Positions 60,399 through 64,000 of a DNA stretch of 64,000 bases are shown here, in pieces. The position numbers and the translations under genes were made by a program. Origin of the DNA: Virgibacillus siamensis (GTDB lineage: Bacteria > Bacillota > Bacilli > Bacillales > Amphibacillaceae); assembly GCF_900162695.1 (NCBI RefSeq), contig NZ_FUIH01000007.1:992001-1056000 (forward strand), given 5' to 3'. A model generated the notes under the pieces. It was not told the DNA's origin and did no database searches. It saw only the letters and a list, made by a program, of their open reading frames with translations. Positions within the stretch are counted from its first letter, which is position 1. Each line of letters starts with the position of its first letter.

Positions 60399-60407
60399 GC
60401 TGAACCT

Positions 60408-60443
60408 GCTTTTGTCAAATTTTTTGGCAAAAGCTCATTTTTT
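60408..60443 (+). terminator. Intrinsic terminator after spoVM
   Basis: GCTTTTGTCAAA (60408-60419) pairs over 12 bp with TTTGGCAAAAGC (60423-60434) around a 3-nt loop, followed by TCATTTTTT. The roughly 200 bp from here to the rpmB terminator hold no gene that I can see. Confidence 0.85.
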
Positions 60444-60640
60444 GGCAGACAAGACTTAAGGCTTTAGAAGTATTTTAAGTAAGGGAATTTTCCGGATCAG
60501 TAGAAAATGTTGTTATTGGGACAACCCGTACTGGTATTGAAAAATGTTCCGAATGAATACATTGATTTTTACTGATGGAGCGGGGGACTTCCGTAATGTT
60601 AATTTTCCATTGGCAAAATTGTATAATTTCCGATAGAACG

Positions 60641-60669
60641 CAAAAAGCACCCTGTAAAATGGGTGCTTT
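60641..60669 (-). terminator. Intrinsic terminator of rpmB
   Basis: On the minus strand AAAGCACCC (plus 60661-60669) pairs with GGGTGCTTT (plus 60644-60652), followed by TTTG. Confidence 0.8.
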
Positions 60670-60712
60670 CTTAACATAGACTAATGATAAAGTTGTACAT
60701 CATGCAGATATA

Positions 60713-60901
60713 TTATACGCGCTCTACTTTACCTGATTTCAGGGCACGAGCAGATACGTAAACACGTTTCGGCTTGCCGTCTACCATAATACGAACTTTC
60801 TGCACATTAGCTTTCCAATTACGCTTGTTGGAATTCATAGCGTGAGAACGTTTGTTACCACTGCGAGTTTTACGTCCAGTTACAACACATTTTCTAGCCA
60901 T
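60713..60901 (-). CDS. rpmB: 50S ribosomal protein L28
   Basis: L28 is a small basic protein of the large subunit. The 62 residues include ARKCVVTGRKTRSGNKRSHA, NSNKRNWKANVQKVRI and the conserved ending VYVSARALKSGKVERV. Only one cysteine remains, so this is the zinc-free form, as in B. subtilis. The gene is transcribed opposite to spoVM and yloU, with its own terminator. The start follows GGAGGGATTACC on the minus strand. Confidence 0.97.
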   Translation of the reverse strand: MARKCVVTGRKTRSGNKRSHAMNSNKRNWKANVQKVRIMVDGKPKRVYVSARALKSGKVERV

Positions 60902-61134
60902 GGTAATCCCTCCTACTCTTCACAAGTGTCTTTCAATACTTATACAATTTATCATAAGTATCCTCTGATTGCAATGTTTATAGGAAATTAGTGCAAAGAA
61001 AAATTGCTTGACAGAATATGCGAAATCGTCCATTGTTATAATGGGCTAACACTGATGGTTTTGCAATACTTTTAAATTTTATTTGCTTGTAGTAAAATAC
61101 CTTTATAATGAAAGGGTATTAAAGGAGGATAATG

Positions 61135-61497
61135 ATGTCCATTGAACTTAATACAAATGACGGTCAGGTAACTATCACAAATGAAGTGATTGCCACTATT
61201 GCCGGCGGGGCAGCCATTGAATGCTACGGGATTGTCGGAATGGCATCGAAAAGCCAGATACGGGATGGACTTGCCGAGATCCTCAGGAAAGAAAATTTTT
61301 CAAGAGGAATTATTGTACGACAGGAAGACAATCATCTTCATATTGATATGTATATTATCGTCAGTTATGGAACAAAGATTTCCGAAGTGGCGCACAATGT
61401 CCAATCACAGGTGAAATATACATTGCATAAATCACTGGGATTATCGATTGATTCAGTAAATATTTATATTCAAGGTGTTCGGGTGGCAGCGGAATAA
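61135..61497 (+). CDS. yloU: Asp23/Gls24 family envelope stress protein YloU
   Basis: A 120-residue Asp23-domain protein, conserved directly upstream of fakA in Firmicutes. Family members bind at the membrane and relate to cell-wall stress; the exact role of YloU is unknown. Visible features: SIELNTNDGQVTITNEVIAT, IECYGIVGMASKSQIRDGL, and VSYGTKISEVAHNVQSQVKY. Two ATGs are adjacent; 61135 is preferred because GGAGG ends 6 bp upstream and it yields the family N-terminus MSIEL. fakA starts 36 bp after its stop. Confidence 0.9.
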   Translation: MSIELNTNDGQVTITNEVIATIAGGAAIECYGIVGMASKSQIRDGLAEILRKENFSRGIIVRQEDNHLHIDMYIIVSYGTKISEVAHNVQSQVKYTLHKSLGLSIDSVNIYIQGVRVAAE

Positions 61498-61533
61498 ACG
61501 TTGCCCCATTGCAGTAATGGAGGAGGAAGTATA

Positions 61534-63195
61534 GTGACGTTACAGACGTTGAATGGCGAAACTTTTGCGCAAATGGTACTCTCAGGAGCACACCATTTAA
61601 CGAATAACGCCCAGAAAATCGATGCATTAAATGTATTTCCTGTGCCGGACGGTGATACCGGTACAAATATGAATTTATCGATGACATCTGGGGCAGATGA
61701 AGTGAAAAAGATTGACAAAGGAAACATATCAGTAGTTGCTAACGCTTTTGCAAAAGGTCTTTTAATGGGAGCAAGGGGAAATTCCGGTGTAATTTTATCC
61801 CAATTATTCCGTGGGTTTGCCAAAGGTATGGATAATAACTCAGCGTTAAGCAACAAGGATTTGGCCGATGCTTTTGAAAGCGGCGTATCAACGGCATACA
61901 AAGCAGTTATGAAGCCGGTTGAAGGAACTATATTGACCGTTGCCAAAGATGCAGCAAATACTGCTGTAGATGTTTCCAAGAAAGAAGAAGATGTAATCGC
62001 TTTAATGGAGCGAGTTGTGAAAGAGGCAAAGGATTCATTGAAGCGGACACCTGATCTTTTACCTGTTTTAAAAGAAGTGGGTGTAGTTGATTCCGGCGGG
62101 CAAGGTCTGGTAACGATTTATGAAGGGTTCCTTGCCGCACTTAAAGGCGAAGAATTGCCGGAGCATGTCGCCGATGAAGCAGAAATGGAAGAGATGGTCA
62201 ATGCTGAGCATCACAAAGTTGCTCAGGATTTTATGGATACATCCGAAATCGAATTTGGATATTGTACTGAATTTATGGTGAAATTTGAGCAGAAAAAATT
62301 AAATGAAAATCCATTTGATGAAGAGGCTTTTCGTAAGGAATTGAGTGAACATGGTGACTCACTGCTTGTTGTTGCGGATGATGAGATTGCCAAGGTTCAT
62401 GTTCATGCGGAGTATCCGGGCAACGTGATGACAATCGGTCAGCGTTATGGAAGTTTAATCAATATGAAGATAGAAAATATGCGTGAACAGCATACTGCGA
62501 TTGTCGGTGATGAGCAAAAAAGTACTGCAGGTGAACAAGCCGAATACGGAATTGTAACAGTTGCAATGGGTTCGGGTTTGAAAACTTTATTTGAAAGTCT
62601 TGGTGCATCTGTTGTTATTGAAGGCGGACAGACGATGAATCCGAGCACACAGGATATTGCGGATGCTATTGAACAGGCAAATGCAAAGAATGTACTTATT
62701 TTGCCAAATAACAAGAACATTGTCATGGCTGCGGAACAGGCTGCTGAGCTTGCTGAAGCGAATGCGAAAGTTGTGCCAACCAAATCAATTCCGCAGGGGA
62801 TAAGTGCATTACTCGCATTTCATCCTGAAGCAGCTATAAAAGAAAATCAGGAAGCGATGGATGATGCAGGGGCACAGGTGAAAACAGGACAAGTTACATA
62901 TGCTGTCCGTGATACCCAAATAGATGGCATCACCATTGAAAAGGATCATTTTATGGGAATAGCTGATGGGCAGATTAAGGCATCCAATCAGGATAAAATT
63001 GAAACTGTTAAATTGCTCCTAAAAGAAATGATTACCGAGGATGATGAAATACTTACCATTCTTCAGGGTGAAGAGGCAAGTGATGAAGAAGTGGATGCAA
63101 TCGTGAACTTTGTGGAAGACGCATATCGTGATATTGAGATTGAATTGCATAAAGGAAACCAGCCGATTTATTCATTTATTTTTTCAGTGGAGTAG
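61534..63195 (+). CDS. fakA: Fatty acid kinase catalytic subunit FakA (YloV, DAK2 domain)
   Basis: FakA phosphorylates fatty acids presented by a FakB (DegV) protein so that exogenous fatty acids enter phospholipid synthesis. From GTG 61534 (after GGAGGAGG) the product is 553 residues. The N-terminal DhaL-type kinase domain has the ATP/Mg motif FPVPDGDTGTNMNLSM and RGNSGVILSQLFRG; a middle domain and a C-terminal DegV-like FakB-interaction domain follow (DHFMGIADGQIKASNQD). No fakB lies beside it in this window. A terminator ends the unit. The TTG-started frame from 61501 is not supported. Confidence 0.94.
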   Translation: MTLQTLNGETFAQMVLSGAHHLTNNAQKIDALNVFPVPDGDTGTNMNLSMTSGADEVKKIDKGNISVVANAFAKGLLMGARGNSGVILSQLFRGFAKGMDNNSALSNKDLADAFESGVSTAYKAVMKPVEGTILTVAKDAANTAVDVSKKEEDVIALMERVVKEAKDSLKRTPDLLPVLKEVGVVDSGGQGLVTIYEGFLAALKGEELPEHVADEAEMEEMVNAEHHKVAQDFMDTSEIEFGYCTEFMVKFEQKKLNENPFDEEAFRKELSEHGDSLLVVADDEIAKVHVHAEYPGNVMTIGQRYGSLINMKIENMREQHTAIVGDEQKSTAGEQAEYGIVTVAMGSGLKTLFESLGASVVIEGGQTMNPSTQDIADAIEQANAKNVLILPNNKNIVMAAEQAAELAEANAKVVPTKSIPQGISALLAFHPEAAIKENQEAMDDAGAQVKTGQVTYAVRDTQIDGITIEKDHFMGIADGQIKASNQDKIETVKLLLKEMITEDDEILTILQGEEASDEEVDAIVNFVEDAYRDIEIELHKGNQPIYSFIFSVE

Positions 63196-63217
63196 TAAGT
63201 TTTCGATGATAATGCAA

Positions 63218-63257
63218 AATATCCCAAATCTCTTATGGAGATTTGGGATATTTTTAT
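63218..63257. terminator. Terminator between fakA and the converging permease gene
   Basis: AATATCCCAAATCTC (63218-63232) pairs perfectly with GAGATTTGGGATATT (63238-63252) around a 5-nt loop, followed by TTTATTTTT. Reading the minus strand it ends in TTTTG, so it probably serves both genes. Confidence 0.85.
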
Positions 63258-63294
63258 TTTTATAATCGGCGGTCCCCGAAGCGCGGTTAATATG

Positions 63295-64000
63295 CTATAT
63301 TCCAGCAATTTTCATGATAAAGTCAACGATAAACAGTGCTGAGACCGCCATTAATACGCCTGTTAATTCTTTTTGTCTGCCGAGTGCAATTTTGACAATC
63401 GGATATGCGATAAATCCAAATGCCATTCCATCAGCAATACTGTATGTGAATGGAATCATAACAACAATCAGGAATGCCGGCAATGCTTCTGATAAATCAT
63501 CCAATGGAACGTGCCGGATATTCTGAGCCATTAGTACACCTACAATGATCAGTATCGGACTTATGGCAGTGGCCGGAATCATTGAAATCCACGGAATGAT
63601 AAATATCGTGGCCAAAAATAACAATCCAGCTGTCAATGCGGATTTTCCGCTTCTTCCTCCTGATGTGATCACAGCTGTATTCTCTGCAGCGGTAACAGTT
63701 GGTGATGTGCCAAGGAATGCACAGGTCAATGCTGAAATAGCAGTTGTTTTGTATGCCGTTTTAAAATTACTATCGTTTTGCAGCATATGAAGCTGTCCAT
63801 TTAGCAATCCCATATTTTCGAAAATCAAAATAATGGTAAGCGGGAAAATAGCCAGCCAAAACGAAAGTTCTCCAATAGCTGAAAACGATGGCATCCAGAT
63901 CATGTCACCTAATTTCACATCTACAGCGCTGGTGGCTGTTCCTGCATCAAGTATTCCGAATACAGACGCAAGGATTGTTCCACTGATCATAGTAATCAGA
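63295..64000 (-). CDS. NCS2 family purine (guanine/hypoxanthine or adenine) permease, C-terminal part
   Basis: The gene runs off the right window edge; at least 235 residues of its C-terminal half are present, ending TAG at 63295. Several membrane helices are visible, with the AzgA-branch signature TSPTVTAAENTAVITSGGRS and the following ALTAGLLFLATIFIIPW. This branch of NCS2 (PbuG/PbuO-like) takes up guanine, hypoxanthine or adenine by proton symport; substrate cannot be decided. In B. subtilis sdaAB and recG follow fakA, so this gene is a local difference. A purine riboswitch might lie upstream, outside the window. Confidence 0.85.
   Translation of the reverse strand, partial: LITMISGTILASVFGILDAGTATSAVDVKLGDMIWMPSFSAIGELSFWLAIFPLTIILIFENMGLLNGQLHMLQNDSNFKTAYKTTAISALTCAFLGTSPTVTAAENTAVITSGGRSGKSALTAGLLFLATIFIIPWISMIPATAISPILIIVGVLMAQNIRHVPLDDLSEALPAFLIVVMIPFTYSIADGMAFGFIAYPIVKIALGRQKELTGVLMAVSALFIVDFIMKIAGI

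Noticed and set aside
61010..61040. TTGACA/TATAAT pair upstream of yloU
   Set aside because: Both hexamers are perfect or nearly so but about 23 bp apart, too far for a standard sigma-A promoter; the real promoter may be nearer 61083-61109 but is weak.
1..64000. CRISPR arrays, prophage genes, tRNA or rRNA genes
   Set aside because: No regularly spaced repeats, phage structural genes or tRNA/rRNA-like sequences were recognised anywhere in the window.

Overview
The window is chromosomal DNA from a low-GC, endospore-forming member of the Bacillaceae. Gene content and order match the ftsA-to-fakA stretch of the Bacillus subtilis chromosome. Individual proteins look like the halotolerant Virgibacillus/Oceanobacillus/Lentibacillus group, but that placement is an impression from sequence style and intergenic repeats, not a computed one. 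Sporulation genes are numerous: spoIIGA, sigE, sigG, spoVM, a cotA-type laccase and the sporulation-linked Ca2+ ATPase yloB. No rRNA, tRNA or CRISPR array was seen.

Layout. (1) 1-9474, division and sporulation cluster: 3' part of ftsA, ftsZ, spoIIGA-sigE, sigG, then ylmC, pgeF, ylmE, sepF, ylmG, ylmH, divIVA. FtsA, FtsZ, SepF and DivIVA build and place the division septum. SpoIIGA activates pro-sigma-E at the sporulation septum, and sigma-G then takes over in the forespore. (2) 9478-14042: an isoleucine T-box controlling ileS, then lspA and the rluD-type pseudouridine synthase. (3) 14039-24478: a complete de novo UMP operon, pyrR-pyrB-pyrC-carA-carB-pyrK-pyrD-pyrF-pyrE, with two PyrR-controlled attenuators and tight gene overlaps. 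The uracil permease gene pyrP, which lies between pyrR and pyrB in B. subtilis, is absent. (4) 24519-42261: an 18-kb accessory segment with genes on both strands. It holds a WYL regulator/GyrI-like pair, a CotA-like multicopper oxidase, a cation efflux protein, an MFS pump, a secreted amidase, a solitary dapA under a lysine riboswitch, a membrane-protein pseudogene with an in-frame TGA, a DinB-like protein, a methyltransferase/LysR pair, Ohr, an aminoglycoside-nucleotidyltransferase-like protein, and an intact IS256-family element sitting in the terminus of a small dispersed repeat. (5) 42279-63195, conserved core again: rqcH, yloB, yloC, remA, gmk, rpoZ, coaBC, priA, fmt, rsmB, prpC, prkC, rsgA, rpe, thiN, spoVM, rpmB, yloU, fakA. 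The genes def and rlmN, normally inside this run in B. subtilis, are missing. (6) An NCS2 purine permease runs off the right edge.

Regulatory RNA is the richest layer: a T-box, two PyrR attenuators, a lysine riboswitch, an RBS-sequestering hairpin ahead of sigG, a similar one ahead of ohr, and an unassigned structured leader ahead of spoIIGA. No clearly new multi-gene system was recognised. The best leads are the spoIIGA leader structure, the two families of dispersed intergenic repeats, the amidase whose transglycosylase-like domain seems to lack its catalytic glutamate, and the Asp97-to-Glu change in RqcH.
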